NCBI GenBank assembly: GCA_964518405.1
Contig: CAZFGB010000216.1
Coordinates: 1-64,000 of the forward strand
DNA length: 64,000 bases
Direction: 5' to 3'
From: VXNE01 sp964518405
Lineage (GTDB): Bacteria; Pseudomonadota; Gammaproteobacteria; Pseudomonadales; Azotimanducaceae
Part shown: positions 34,061 to 43,306 of the stretch, piece after piece
Numbering within the stretch: the first letter of the stretch is position 1
How the letters are laid out: each line of letters opens with the position of its first letter
Made by a program: the position numbers and the translations under genes
The notes under the pieces: generated by a model
What the model was told of the DNA's origin: nothing
Database searches by the model: none
What the model saw: the letters and a program-made list of their open reading frames with translations, nothing else

Positions 34061-35701
34061 TCAGGCGAAGCGCGCCGGCGCCCGGGAGTCCTCCGCCCGC
34101 GTCTTGACGTCGATCAACACGGTCTTGCCGTCCGCGTTCAGGCGCTTGGCCTGTTCCAGCGCCGGCGCCATTTCCGCCGCCTGCGTCACGTGGATGCCCT
34201 CCGCCCCCATCGCCTTGGCGAGGCCCGCATAGTCACCCTGCATGTGGGAAACGCCGAATTGCAGGCGGGCGGTCGGGAAACCGCCGGGGTAGGTCGCCAT
34301 GATGCCGTTGTTGAGCAGGATGGTGGTGATGGGAATGCCGGCGCGGGCCGAAGTTTCGATATCGAGACCGGACATGCCGAAGGCGCCGTCGCCCATCAGG
34401 TTGACGCACATGCGTTCCGGCGCGGCCATCTTCGCCCCGATCATCAACGGGATGGAGAAGCCGAGGTGGGTTGTCTTGCCCCAACCGACGTAGCTGTGCG
34501 GGGTGGTGGCCGTATAGAACGGCACGATCTGATCACGCGGGGCGCCGGCGTCGTGGGTGACGACGCTGTTTTCGTTGTCCAGCACCTGGTTCATCTCGTG
34601 AATGACGCGGTAGGGAGACAACGGGCCGTCGTCGTTGGTCAGATACGGGCGCCATTGCGCCATCCATGCCTCCCGCGCTTCGGCGATGCGCTCCTTTGTG
34701 CCGTTGTCGCGCCCGTCTTCGCCGATGAGTCCCTTGACGGCGTCGATCATGGCTTCGAGCGTCAACTTGGCATCTCCTACCAAGCCGATAGCCGCCGCGG
34801 TGTCCTTGTTGATCTCCTCGTCGGCGATCACCGAGTGGATGAGGAACTTGTCGCGGGAGAAACTCTGGCCATAAGGCGTCCAGGTGAGCGACGAGCCGAC
34901 AGCGAACAGCACGTCGCAGTTATCGAGCCATTGGCGCGCCGGACCGGTTGTCGACCCGACCCCGGCCCCGACGGATAGCGGATGGCGCTCGTCGATGGCC
35001 GACTTGCCCGGCATCGACGTGAACACCGGCGCGTCGAGCAACTCGGCGAGGGTCCGCAGTTCCTCGCAGGCGCCGGCCGTCATGACGCCCGAGCCGGCCC
35101 AGATCAGGGGCTCCTCCGCGTCCACCAGTTTCCGGGCCGCGTCGGCGACCGCCCCGGCGGATGGCGCATACATGGCTGCCGTCGGCGACGAGTAAGCGGG
35201 CGCGTTGTCCGGAATCGGCTGAGAGCATACATCCGCCGGCATCTCCACAAGCACGGGTCCGGGACGGCCGGTGCGCAAGGCGTGGAAGGCGCGGCGCATG
35301 ATGTCGCCGGTCTGGTCCGGTCGCATGATGACGTCGACGTGCTTGAGCAACGATTCCCAGGTCCTGCCGGCAAAGAAATTGGGGCGAACGAACAGCTTGT
35401 CGAGGGCGTTGCCGCCGGGCAGCAGCAGTATCGGCGAGTTGTCCCCGTTCGCCTGGGCCAGGCCGCCCATCGAATTCTCGGCGCCGGCCTGGGACTGCAC
35501 CGCGACGACGCCGAAACGCTTGCGGTCGGACAGCCTGGAGTAGCCGTCGGCCGCCATCACCGCGCCGCGTTCGTGACGAAACGCCACCGGGCGGATGCCT
35601 TGCTTGGCAACCGCCTCGATAAGCGGGTTGGACGGGAAACAGGACATCCAGCTAACGCCTTCGTCCTTGAGAATGCGGGCGACGTATTCGACGCTGTTCA
35701 T
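34061..35701 (-). CDS. Thiamine-pyrophosphate-dependent enzyme (acetolactate synthase-like)
   Basis: This is a 546-residue TPP enzyme with the three classical domains. The N-terminal PYR domain has RHERGAVMAADGYSRLSD with the catalytic glutamate, the middle domain includes DAEEPLIWAGSGVMTAGACE, and the C-terminal PP domain has the Mg/TPP motif GDGAFGMSGLDIETSARAGI ending at NNG. The ATG at 35701 is used; an in-frame upstream start adds a basic leader (MVNCRSHR). Family members include acetolactate synthase, benzoylformate decarboxylase and oxalyl-CoA decarboxylase. The sequence does not decide between them. No small regulatory subunit gene is adjacent, so biosynthetic acetolactate synthase is unlikely. 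Confidence 0.88.
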   Translation of the reverse strand: MNSVEYVARILKDEGVSWMSCFPSNPLIEAVAKQGIRPVAFRHERGAVMAADGYSRLSDRKRFGVVAVQSQAGAENSMGGLAQANGDNSPILLLPGGNALDKLFVRPNFFAGRTWESLLKHVDVIMRPDQTGDIMRRAFHALRTGRPGPVLVEMPADVCSQPIPDNAPAYSSPTAAMYAPSAGAVADAARKLVDAEEPLIWAGSGVMTAGACEELRTLAELLDAPVFTSMPGKSAIDERHPLSVGAGVGSTTGPARQWLDNCDVLFAVGSSLTWTPYGQSFSRDKFLIHSVIADEEINKDTAAAIGLVGDAKLTLEAMIDAVKGLIGEDGRDNGTKERIAEAREAWMAQWRPYLTNDDGPLSPYRVIHEMNQVLDNENSVVTHDAGAPRDQIVPFYTATTPHSYVGWGKTTHLGFSIPLMIGAKMAAPERMCVNLMGDGAFGMSGLDIETSARAGIPITTILLNNGIMATYPGGFPTARLQFGVSHMQGDYAGLAKAMGAEGIHVTQAAEMAPALEQAKRLNADGKTVLIDVKTRAEDSRAPARFA

Positions 35702-35783
35702 GCGGTGGCTCCGACAATTGACCAAAGCGCCGAATGGTACCCCAGTCGCCTGTTACGGTTCCTCAACCAGTTAACATTCGCGC

Positions 35784-37457
35784 ATGAGCGACAGTGACTC
35801 GCGCTTATCGCAAAAGGCTCGCACAGGCATCGCGGTGACGCTGTGCGTTTCCCTGGCCACTCTCGCCGCTGGGAGTGATCCCTGCACCGACCGATTCACC
35901 GCGGGTCAACTCGGCAACGTCGAAGTGGCGGAACTGGAAGGTTGGCCACTCGAGCCCGAAACCGAGTACACGGTTGCTTCCGTTCGCATCATTCGCCAAC
36001 AGATCTTCAACACGGACGACGCCGCGGAGAACAGGCCGCTGTTCCGCCTCGCCAACCGCTGGCACGTCAACACCAGGGAAGGCACGATTCGAACGCTGCT
36101 TTTGTTCGGAGATGGAGACAGAGTCGACGCCAGACTGGTCGCCGAAACCGAACGGACGCTGCGCGCCAAGCGTTTCCTCTACGACGCGCGCGTGATCGCG
36201 AACCGCGTGTGCGGAAATGACGTCGACATCGTGGTCCTGACCCGGGATGTCTGGTCCCTCCACCCGACGTCAAGCCTCACCCGCAGCGGAGGCGAGAACG
36301 AATACGATCTGGGCTTCTCCGAACGCAACATCTTCGGCACCGGCGCCGAGGTGGACGCGGAACTGTTCAAGACCCTGGACCGTTCGGGCGCGAGCGCGGG
36401 TTTCTCGAACCCAAACCTGGGCAACAGTCGCGTCGGACTCGGGCTGCGTGTCGAGAACGCCGACGACGGCGACGGCGCGCTGGCATTCATCGGCCGGCCG
36501 TTCCATGCGCTGGATGCCCGCCGCGCCTGGAACGTCACCGCGACCGCCTCGGAGTCCCGGCGCCGTCTGTACGACGCAGGCGAGGAGATCGCCTCGTTCG
36601 GGCTCGACTTTCGCCGGGCTGTCCTGTCGCGGGGCTGGTCGAAGGGACTGGTGCGCGGGTTCGCGAACCGCCTCAGTATGGGCGTCACTTTCGAGGAGTG
36701 GGCTTTCAAGGATGTCCCGGAGTCGTTGCCGGACCTCGAGGACCGCGAATTCGCCTATCCCTTCGTTGCGTTCCAGCGCATCGGCGACGACTTTTCCAGG
36801 GTGAGGAACCTGAACCGCGTCCAGGCGACGGAGGACGTCTTTCTCGGCCGCCAGTACGATCTGCTGCTCGGCTACTCGCCGCGGCGGGGCCACGTGGTCT
36901 ACAACGCCGCATTCCGCGACGGCCACAGCTTCCGCGGCGAGGTCTCCGACATCCTGCTTTACGGCGCGCAAGTATCGGGGTTCTGGAACAGGAACAACGG
37001 CCGCGCCGAGAACCTGGCCGCGCAGGTCTGGGCACGCTATCGCCGCACCCAGACGGCCAGGTGGGGTCTATTCGTCGACGCCGAAGCCACCGCGACCGAC
37101 CAGTTGACGCCGGATCAGCAGATCCTCGCCGGCGGCGACTCGGGCCTGCGCGGATACCCCAATCATTTCCAGGCCGGCGCCCACAGGTTCCGCATCACGG
37201 CCGAGGAACGTTACTACTCCGGAATCTACCTTTGGCGCGTGGTCCGCATGGCGGGCGCGGCATTCGTCGATGTCGGCGGAGCTTGGGGCTCCGCCCGCGA
37301 CAACCCGGTGCTGGTCAACGTCGGCCTCGGCCTGCGGTTCGAGTCCACGCGCACCGACCGCGGCCGCGTCTACCACATCGATCTCGCCTTTCCGGTGGTG
37401 GACCAGCCGGGCACCCGAGGCGTGGAAATCACCATGACGGGCAAACGCAGCCTCTAA
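35784..37457 (+). CDS. Omp85/TamA-like outer-membrane beta-barrel protein
   Basis: This is a 557-residue outer-membrane protein. A hydrophobic leader (TGIAVTLCVSLATLAAG) is followed by POTRA-like repeats (about residues 55-160; EYTVASVRIIRQQIFN, ERTLRAKRFLYDARVIANRV) and a 16-strand-type barrel. The L6 loop motif of the Omp85 superfamily is present as LAGGDSGLRGYPNHF (about residues 450-464), and the last strand ends EITMTGKRSL. It is shorter than BamA (about 800 residues), which fits the compact bacterial surface-antigen group. It could insert or export envelope proteins or lipids. Confidence 0.85.
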   Translation: MSDSDSRLSQKARTGIAVTLCVSLATLAAGSDPCTDRFTAGQLGNVEVAELEGWPLEPETEYTVASVRIIRQQIFNTDDAAENRPLFRLANRWHVNTREGTIRTLLLFGDGDRVDARLVAETERTLRAKRFLYDARVIANRVCGNDVDIVVLTRDVWSLHPTSSLTRSGGENEYDLGFSERNIFGTGAEVDAELFKTLDRSGASAGFSNPNLGNSRVGLGLRVENADDGDGALAFIGRPFHALDARRAWNVTATASESRRRLYDAGEEIASFGLDFRRAVLSRGWSKGLVRGFANRLSMGVTFEEWAFKDVPESLPDLEDREFAYPFVAFQRIGDDFSRVRNLNRVQATEDVFLGRQYDLLLGYSPRRGHVVYNAAFRDGHSFRGEVSDILLYGAQVSGFWNRNNGRAENLAAQVWARYRRTQTARWGLFVDAEATATDQLTPDQQILAGGDSGLRGYPNHFQAGAHRFRITAEERYYSGIYLWRVVRMAGAAFVDVGGAWGSARDNPVLVNVGLGLRFESTRTDRGRVYHIDLAFPVVDQPGTRGVEITMTGKRSL

Positions 37458-37474
37458 CGACGACGCATCTCGTC

Positions 37475-38737
37475 TTACTTCATCCGATAGCGGATCGGGA
37501 GGCTCTTGAGTCCGCCCACGAACGTCGACTGCGAGTAGCGCGGTTCGCCGTTCAGCTCCACATGCTCGACCCGGCGCAGCAGTTCATTGAACAGCGCCGC
37601 CATCTCCATTCTCGCCAGGTGCTGTCCCAGGCAGGCGTGCGCGCCGAAACCGAAAGCCAGGTGCCTGACCCCCGGACGATCCACCCGAAACGTGTAGGGT
37701 TCGTCGAACACGGCCGCATCGCGGTTGGCCGACGGATACCAGAGGATGCACGACTCGCCCTCCGCGATATCGGTGCCGCCCACCTCGCAGTCCTCCGTGG
37801 CGGTCCGCATGAAGTGCCGGACGGGCGTTACCCAGCGCACGACTTCATTGACGGCGGACGGCATGTGGCGTTCCGGATCGGCGCGAAGCTTCTGCATTTC
37901 GTCCGGATGTTCGATCAACGCCAGAAGGCCGCCCGCCAGGGACGAGCTGGTGGTGTCGTGTCCGGCGGTGGCGATGATGATGTAGTAGCCGTTCGTTTCG
38001 TGTTCGGGAACGGCTTCGCCGTCGATGCGCGCATTGGCTATCAGGCTGGCGACATCGCCCGTCGGATTGGCGCGGCGGCGGCGGCTCAACTTGGCGAAAT
38101 ACGCCTCGAAGTCCGCCACCACCTCAGGTAACGCGGTAATTTCGAAGGAACGGCGCGTGTCCGGGTCCGAACTGCCGAACAGTTCCTGGGTGAGTTTCAT
38201 CATGAACGGCTCGTCGCGCTCCGGGATGCCCAGGATCGACATGATCACCCGCAACGGATACCAGATCGCGACATCCTTGACGAAGTCGCACTCGCCCCCC
38301 AATTCGGCGAGGCGGTCGACGTATTCCGTCGCCAGTTGCTCGATGCGGTCGGTGAGCACGAGCAGGTTGGATCTTGAGAACCACTCCTGCGTCAGCGCTC
38401 TGTATTGACCGTGATCGGGATCGTCCATGGTCACCAGCGAACGCACGAGGTGCTGCCGTCCCGTGAGTTCCAGAATGACGGCTTTCAGCAGCAGGGGACC
38501 CAAGAACGGACGCGGATCATTGATGAACAACGCCTTGTCGCTCTCGATGGACCTGATATCGGCATGGCGGGTGATGGACCAGAACGGTTCGAAGCCATTC
38601 GGCGACATCCTTCGGATGGGCGCGTTTTCGCGCAGCCATGCCAACTGCGCGTGTACCCAGTTCTCGTCCGCCCAGTTCGCTGAATTGACGATGGCGTCGT
38701 CCAGTTCCGGCGATTCGGTGAAGATCTGCGATTCCAT
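37475..38737 (-). CDS. Cytochrome P450
   Basis: This is a soluble bacterial P450 of about 420 residues. The I-helix motif is IIATAGHDTTSSSLAGG, the K-helix EXXR is NEVVR, and the heme loop FGFGAHACLGQHLA carries the ligand cysteine (about residue 369 counting from the ATG at 38737; an in-frame start 19 codons upstream is possible). It oxidises an unknown hydrophobic compound using electrons from a ferredoxin partner that is not encoded nearby. The gene is convergent with the Omp85-like gene, with stops 17 bases apart. Confidence 0.93.
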   Translation of the reverse strand: MESQIFTESPELDDAIVNSANWADENWVHAQLAWLRENAPIRRMSPNGFEPFWSITRHADIRSIESDKALFINDPRPFLGPLLLKAVILELTGRQHLVRSLVTMDDPDHGQYRALTQEWFSRSNLLVLTDRIEQLATEYVDRLAELGGECDFVKDVAIWYPLRVIMSILGIPERDEPFMMKLTQELFGSSDPDTRRSFEITALPEVVADFEAYFAKLSRRRRANPTGDVASLIANARIDGEAVPEHETNGYYIIIATAGHDTTSSSLAGGLLALIEHPDEMQKLRADPERHMPSAVNEVVRWVTPVRHFMRTATEDCEVGGTDIAEGESCILWYPSANRDAAVFDEPYTFRVDRPGVRHLAFGFGAHACLGQHLARMEMAALFNELLRRVEHVELNGEPRYSQSTFVGGLKSLPIRYRMK

Positions 38738-38878
38738 ATCCGTCAAGCGCGGGCGAATCCTTCGCCAGTCCGTTCCGGTCCACATTCTACCCAACGGCGG
38801 GCACGCGAGGGTCCTGAAGTCTCCCGAGGTCGCCTCCGCGGAACACCCGGGACGCCGCGCGACCGATCCGTCGCCAAT

Positions 38879-40813
38879 CTATTCCCCCGCAGCCAACTGC
38901 GCGAGTCCCGCTTCGACGCGGCGGGCCTTCGCCTCGTCCCACCACCACGCGTCGAGGTAGGGAACCCTGGTGAGCGAATCGTTCCTCACTTCGCCGAACT
39001 TGTCCCAGTGGACGAGGCGGAAACCGGGCTGAGAGCCCAAGGGAATGAAATAGAAGTTCCACAGCAGCACCCTGTCGAGCGCACGGGTGGCGGCATAGAG
39101 ATCTTCGACCGTATCCGCGACGATAATCGACTGGATCAGGCTGTCCACAACCGGATTTCGCACGCGGGCCCAGTTCCGGCCGTAGTCATGGTCAGCGGCG
39201 GCGCTCCCGAACCAGTTGCGAAACTGCAAGCCGGGGGTAAATGTCGGATCGAGACGCACGGAGTTGCCGTCGAACTTGCCCGTCCGGCTGCGATAGAGCC
39301 ATTGCGACACCTCGGGCGACACACCCGTGGTCCTGACGCCGATGCGGGCCAGGTTCCTGACCAGCGTGAGGTTCTGGCGTATCGAATAGTAGGACACGCC
39401 GATGAAGTCCAGAGTGAACGGTTCTCCCGTTTCGATATTGCGCATGGTCCCGTCCCGAATGCGCCAACCGGCCTGCTCGAACAAGGCAAGCGCGCGTTTG
39501 ATGTTCTGCCGCTCGTGTCCGAAACCGTCGCCCGATGGTTGCCTGAACTCCTCTGTGAACACCCGCGGCGGCACCTGGTCGCGCCATGGATCGAGCAGCG
39601 CAAGCTCCCTCTCGTCCGGCAATCCGCGGTGGGCCATGGGCGAGTTCTGAAAGAAGCTCACGCCCGGATTGTAGAAGCCGTAGAACAGGACGCGATTGGT
39701 CCAGGCGAAGTCGTACAGGAGCCAGAGCGCCTCGCGGATGCGCACATCCCGGAGGTGCGGCCGATCGAGATTCCAGAATATCGGCCACCACAAGCCCTCG
39801 ACGCGCGCCAGCGGCCTCAACTCGCGTTTGAAAAGGCCCGCCTTCACGGCGGGAAAGTCGTACTGCGTCGCCCAGTTCTTGGATACCCCTTCCTCGCGGA
39901 CATCGATGACATTGCCCTTGTGGGCCTCGATCATCACCTGCTCGTCGGCGAAGTGGTCGAACTTCACCCGCTGAAAGTTGAACCTGCCGTTGTTGACCGG
40001 GATATCCCGTCCCCAGTAGTTCTCGTACCTCTCGTATACGAGCAGGCGACCGACTTCCGCGCGCGCCAGCCGATACGGCCCGCTGCCAAGGGGCGCCTGG
40101 ACCGTGGTCTTTCCGATGTCGCGGTCGGCCCAGTAGTGCTTCGGCAAGATGCTGAAAGCGCCGAGTGTGAACGGGAACGCCGGATTGATTTCCGCGTCCC
40201 GCTTGCGCACGAAACACAACTCGCGCTCGCCGAAGGCGAACACGCGATCAAGATCCGCGAGGGCCGTGCGAAAGGCGACCGATCCGTGCTCCTGGATCGC
40301 TTCGAATGTAAAAAGCACGTCTTCCGCGGTGATCGGCGAGCCGTCGTGCCAGGTTGCGTCCGCCCGCAGCCTGAACGCGACCCACTCGAGACCCGGACCC
40401 GCGACGACGCCATCGGCCAGCCGGCCGTAGTAGCTCACGGGTTCGTCGATGGCGGGTTCCAGAAGCGTGTCGTAGACCAATCTCCTGGTTGCGTCGTAGC
40501 CGGCCGCCAGGCGGCCCTTCTCGACGATCCCGTTGTAGTTGTCGAACGTGCCAAGCACGGCGACTCGCACTTCGCCGGCCTTGGGCGCAGCGGGATTGGC
40601 ATAGGCGAAGTGCGTGAAACCGCTGTCGTACCGAAGCGGCAACAAGTGGGAAATTCCGTGCGCGTATCGGGGCTCGGCGCAGGGTCGCTCGCTGGCGGCC
40701 GCCATCGCCCAGGCGCCTGCGGCGACAATCAGCACACCTGCCAGCAGCCTCTGGGCGCCGCCGCCGCCGTCCGCCGTCGCGGCAATGCCGGTTACCGTCC
40801 CGAACTCATCCAC
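38879..40813 (-). CDS. Extracellular solute-binding protein family 5 (YejA-like)
   Basis: This is a 644-residue periplasmic binding protein of the oligopeptide type, closest in layout to E. coli YejA (microcin C/peptide uptake). The leader LLAGVLIVAAGAWAMAAASE is a signal peptide. Family segments are YDTLLEPAIDEPVSYYGRLA, RADATWHDGSPITAEDVLFT, PLGSGPYRLARAEVGRLLVY and the late LLWNFYFIPLGSQPGFRLVH. The GTG at 40813 is the best start and overlaps the upstream acetyltransferase by 22 bases. No permease or ATPase gene follows, so it must work with a remote transporter. Confidence 0.87.
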   Translation of the reverse strand: MDEFGTVTGIAATADGGGGAQRLLAGVLIVAAGAWAMAAASERPCAEPRYAHGISHLLPLRYDSGFTHFAYANPAAPKAGEVRVAVLGTFDNYNGIVEKGRLAAGYDATRRLVYDTLLEPAIDEPVSYYGRLADGVVAGPGLEWVAFRLRADATWHDGSPITAEDVLFTFEAIQEHGSVAFRTALADLDRVFAFGERELCFVRKRDAEINPAFPFTLGAFSILPKHYWADRDIGKTTVQAPLGSGPYRLARAEVGRLLVYERYENYWGRDIPVNNGRFNFQRVKFDHFADEQVMIEAHKGNVIDVREEGVSKNWATQYDFPAVKAGLFKRELRPLARVEGLWWPIFWNLDRPHLRDVRIREALWLLYDFAWTNRVLFYGFYNPGVSFFQNSPMAHRGLPDERELALLDPWRDQVPPRVFTEEFRQPSGDGFGHERQNIKRALALFEQAGWRIRDGTMRNIETGEPFTLDFIGVSYYSIRQNLTLVRNLARIGVRTTGVSPEVSQWLYRSRTGKFDGNSVRLDPTFTPGLQFRNWFGSAAADHDYGRNWARVRNPVVDSLIQSIIVADTVEDLYAATRALDRVLLWNFYFIPLGSQPGFRLVHWDKFGEVRNDSLTRVPYLDAWWWDEAKARRVEAGLAQLAAGE

Positions 40814-41250
40814 TCGAACAGATGGTAGCGGCCGTCGTCCATGCCCATCGCCCTGTAGGTCTTTTGCGCTCCCGTGTTCTCGGTCGCGACATAGAGCCGG
40901 ATTCCATGCAGGTCGGGAGATGCATCCACCTTGATCTTCAGGGCCTCGTACATCTTCCGAAATACTCCCCGGCGCCGAGCCGCGGGAACCACGTAAACCG
41001 AATGCACCCACAACACGGTTCCGTTGCGCCAATCGCTCCATTCCGGAACGGTCAGCAGGCAACCCGCCGGCTCGCCGTCCACCTCGGCGATCCAGTACGC
41101 CCCCTTGCGCGCGTCGTCGAAGACAGCCAGCACACCCTGTTCCACGGTGGGCCGATGCAGGGCAATCCCTTCCGTCTCGTCCGCCATGCGGACCTGGAAA
41201 CCCGCGATCGCAGCGGCGTCCTCGCGTCGACCGGGTCGAATCTGAATCAT
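40792..41250 (-). CDS. GNAT-family N-acetyltransferase
   Basis: This is a 152-residue acetyltransferase. HSVYVVPAARRRGVFRKMYE is the acetyl-CoA-binding motif A with the RRxG turn, and LYVATENTGAQKTYRAMGMD the motif B region. The ATG at 41250 is used; a GTG at 41268 in the same frame is an alternative. It overlaps the binding-protein gene, so the two are co-translated. The acceptor is unknown; an amino group on a small molecule or peptide is typical. Confidence 0.88.
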   Translation of the reverse strand: MIQIRPGRREDAAAIAGFQVRMADETEGIALHRPTVEQGVLAVFDDARKGAYWIAEVDGEPAGCLLTVPEWSDWRNGTVLWVHSVYVVPAARRRGVFRKMYEALKIKVDASPDLHGIRLYVATENTGAQKTYRAMGMDDGRYHLFEWMSSGR

Positions 41251-41271
41251 GGGCCTCGTGCCCCGCACGCT

Positions 41272-42237
41272 CTACCGGATGGCAACCGGGTTGATGATCA
41301 TCTGCACGGCGCCCCGGACCCTTGCGTGGCCGAGCACGAACAGAAACTCGAAAGCGCCGTCCCGCACCAGCGGTCCGGTGTTCATCGTTTCCAGTATGTA
41401 GATGCCGTTTTCCTTCAGCAGGATGACATGGCCCTGAAACGGCCGCGTCTGATCCGGCGGCGGTACGACATCGAGTCCCCAGGTGTCCGCGCCGACCGCC
41501 ACGACGTTCTTGCCGGCGAGGTAGCTGGCGACCTCCTCGGTCTGCCCCGGCTCCGCCGACACCCATGCTTGCGGATCGGCCTTGAGTTTGGCGTCCGTCC
41601 AACCCGTGTGGAACAGCACGACATCTCCTTCGCGCACCGGCGTGCCCTGCTTCTTCTCCACCGCCCGCACATCGTCCACGCCGAAGAACTGGCCCGCCTC
41701 CATGGTTTCGACGCCGAAGTGTCCCGCCATGTCGAGCACGATGCCGCGGGCGACGATCGGCGGAATCTTGTCGATGCCGAGCTTGGTCAGTCCGGTGAGA
41801 AAGGCGAATTCCCTGGAGTCGTTGCAGTTGTAGAAGACGCCGCCCGGAGCTCCGACGTGGCCGAGTCCGTCGATCTGCGACCCGATGCCGAACCAGCCCT
41901 GGAAGACATCGTCGTTGTAGGTGCTGTTGGGAAAGGCGACGCGGCCATGCTGCTGATTGGGCTGCACGACCTGCAGCATGAGGCCGCGCGGCGGAAACGC
42001 CGGCGTCGAAGAATCGATGGTGATGCCGAGGCTATAGGTCTTGCCCGTCCTGATGAGTTGGGACGCGGCCAGCACGGATTCCGCCGTGATGAGGTTCGCG
42101 CTCCCGATTTCGTCGGCTGCGCCCCAGCGCGACGGTTTGCAGTCATTCTCGGCGCCGGCACCGGTCGAGATGATCGCCAGCAGGATTACCGATAGAGTCG
42201 GCAGGCTCCTGGCCCGCCATGCCTTTTCGCTGTGCAT
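41272..42237 (-). CDS. Cyclase family protein (kynurenine formamidase-like), secreted
   Basis: This is a 321-residue protein with a signal peptide (LPTLSVILLAIISTGAGAEN) and a cyclase/arylformamidase fold. The metal-binding segment appears as GSQIDGLGHVGAPGGVFYN, a variant of the usual HxGxHxDxP motif. Other family segments are NLITAESVLAASQLI, GVDDVRAVEKKQGTPVREGD, VVLFHTGWTD and GADTWGLDVVPPP. Family members hydrolyse amides or cyclic esters. It lies 4 bases downstream of the enoyl-CoA hydratase stop and is probably co-transcribed with it. Confidence 0.87.
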   Translation of the reverse strand: MHSEKAWRARSLPTLSVILLAIISTGAGAENDCKPSRWGAADEIGSANLITAESVLAASQLIRTGKTYSLGITIDSSTPAFPPRGLMLQVVQPNQQHGRVAFPNSTYNDDVFQGWFGIGSQIDGLGHVGAPGGVFYNCNDSREFAFLTGLTKLGIDKIPPIVARGIVLDMAGHFGVETMEAGQFFGVDDVRAVEKKQGTPVREGDVVLFHTGWTDAKLKADPQAWVSAEPGQTEEVASYLAGKNVVAVGADTWGLDVVPPPDQTRPFQGHVILLKENGIYILETMNTGPLVRDGAFEFLFVLGHARVRGAVQMIINPVAIR

Positions 42238-42241
42238 CGAG

Positions 42242-43147
42242 TCAATCCTTGTCCTTGTACGTGTCGGAGCCCCGGTATGGACCGTCGCGCCACTGCAGCG
42301 CGCCCCTGAGTCCCTCGTCGCGCATCTTGTCCTGCCACTGGTAGCCGAACTCCGTGAATTGTCCCGCCGCGTCGAGATCGGTGGAACTCCGGACCGAGGA
42401 GTAGATTCCCATGTTCTCGTAGAAGCGGTTCATGTTGACCTTGAGTATGGCCAGTTGGTCCGCAGTCATGATAGCTATCCGATCCGCCAGGGCGATCGCA
42501 TTCTCCTCGAGTTTCTCCTTCGGCCACGCATAGTTGATCATGCCGATTTCCGCAGCCTCCCGACCGGTGACATTCTCGCCGGTGTAGTAGAGTTCCTTCG
42601 CCTTGCGCATGCCGATCACCAGCGGCCAGATGACGCCGGTGCGGGAGGTCCCGAGGCCGCGCAGGCCGGGATGCCCCAACTGTGCTTCCTCGTCGGCCAC
42701 GACCAGGTCCGCCATCATCGCAAGCTCGCAGCCGCCGGCGATCGCGTAACCCGTCACCTGCGCGATGGTGATCTTCGCCATGTTCCAGAAATACATGTGG
42801 ATGTCGGTGATCTGCTGCATCCCGGTGCGGATTCCCATCAACAGGCGGCGACCCTGGTCGTCCGTTTGCCGGTGCCGCCGAACCACCGCGTCCGATCCGC
42901 GGCCTCGGGTCAGGTCATAACCGGCGCTGAAAGCCCGGCCTTCGCCCCGCACGATGATCACGCGGGCGGTGGAATCCGCCTCCAGATCGTGCAGCGCGTC
43001 GTTGAATTCGTACAGCAATTCCTGCGACAGCGCGTTCAGCTTCTCCGGCCGGTTCAGCGTGATGCGCCCCACGCGGCCGTCGGTGCCGACACGATCAATG
43101 TAGATGTATTGGTAGTCAGCCACCTCGTTCCCCTTTTCCGTTCTCAA
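42242..43147 (-). CDS. Enoyl-CoA hydratase/isomerase family protein
   Basis: This is a 301-residue crotonase-fold protein: GRITLNRPEKLNALSQELLY at the start, GRAFSAGYDLTRG as first oxyanion segment and AQVTGYAIAGGCELAMMADL as second. It heads an operon with the secreted cyclase, the acetyltransferase and the YejA-like binding protein (43147 down to 38879). It resembles the crotonase at 14013-14948 in length and C-terminal sequence (EWRDGPF compared with QWRDGPY), so the two are paralogues. Confidence 0.9.
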   Translation of the reverse strand: MRTEKGNEVADYQYIYIDRVGTDGRVGRITLNRPEKLNALSQELLYEFNDALHDLEADSTARVIIVRGEGRAFSAGYDLTRGRGSDAVVRRHRQTDDQGRRLLMGIRTGMQQITDIHMYFWNMAKITIAQVTGYAIAGGCELAMMADLVVADEEAQLGHPGLRGLGTSRTGVIWPLVIGMRKAKELYYTGENVTGREAAEIGMINYAWPKEKLEENAIALADRIAIMTADQLAILKVNMNRFYENMGIYSSVRSSTDLDAAGQFTEFGYQWQDKMRDEGLRGALQWRDGPYRGSDTYKDKD

Positions 43148-43306
43148 AACGTTGGCTACCAGTCTGCCGGACTTGCCGCACCAGCGGCAAGACCGACGAC
43201 CCTTCCGGTCCGAAGGATTTCACGGCTTGCGCGTCATGCGGCAACTGGAGTAGAACGCCGTGGGGGAAGCGCCCGGTTCGGGGCAACGACAGGGAGATAA
43301 GGAACG

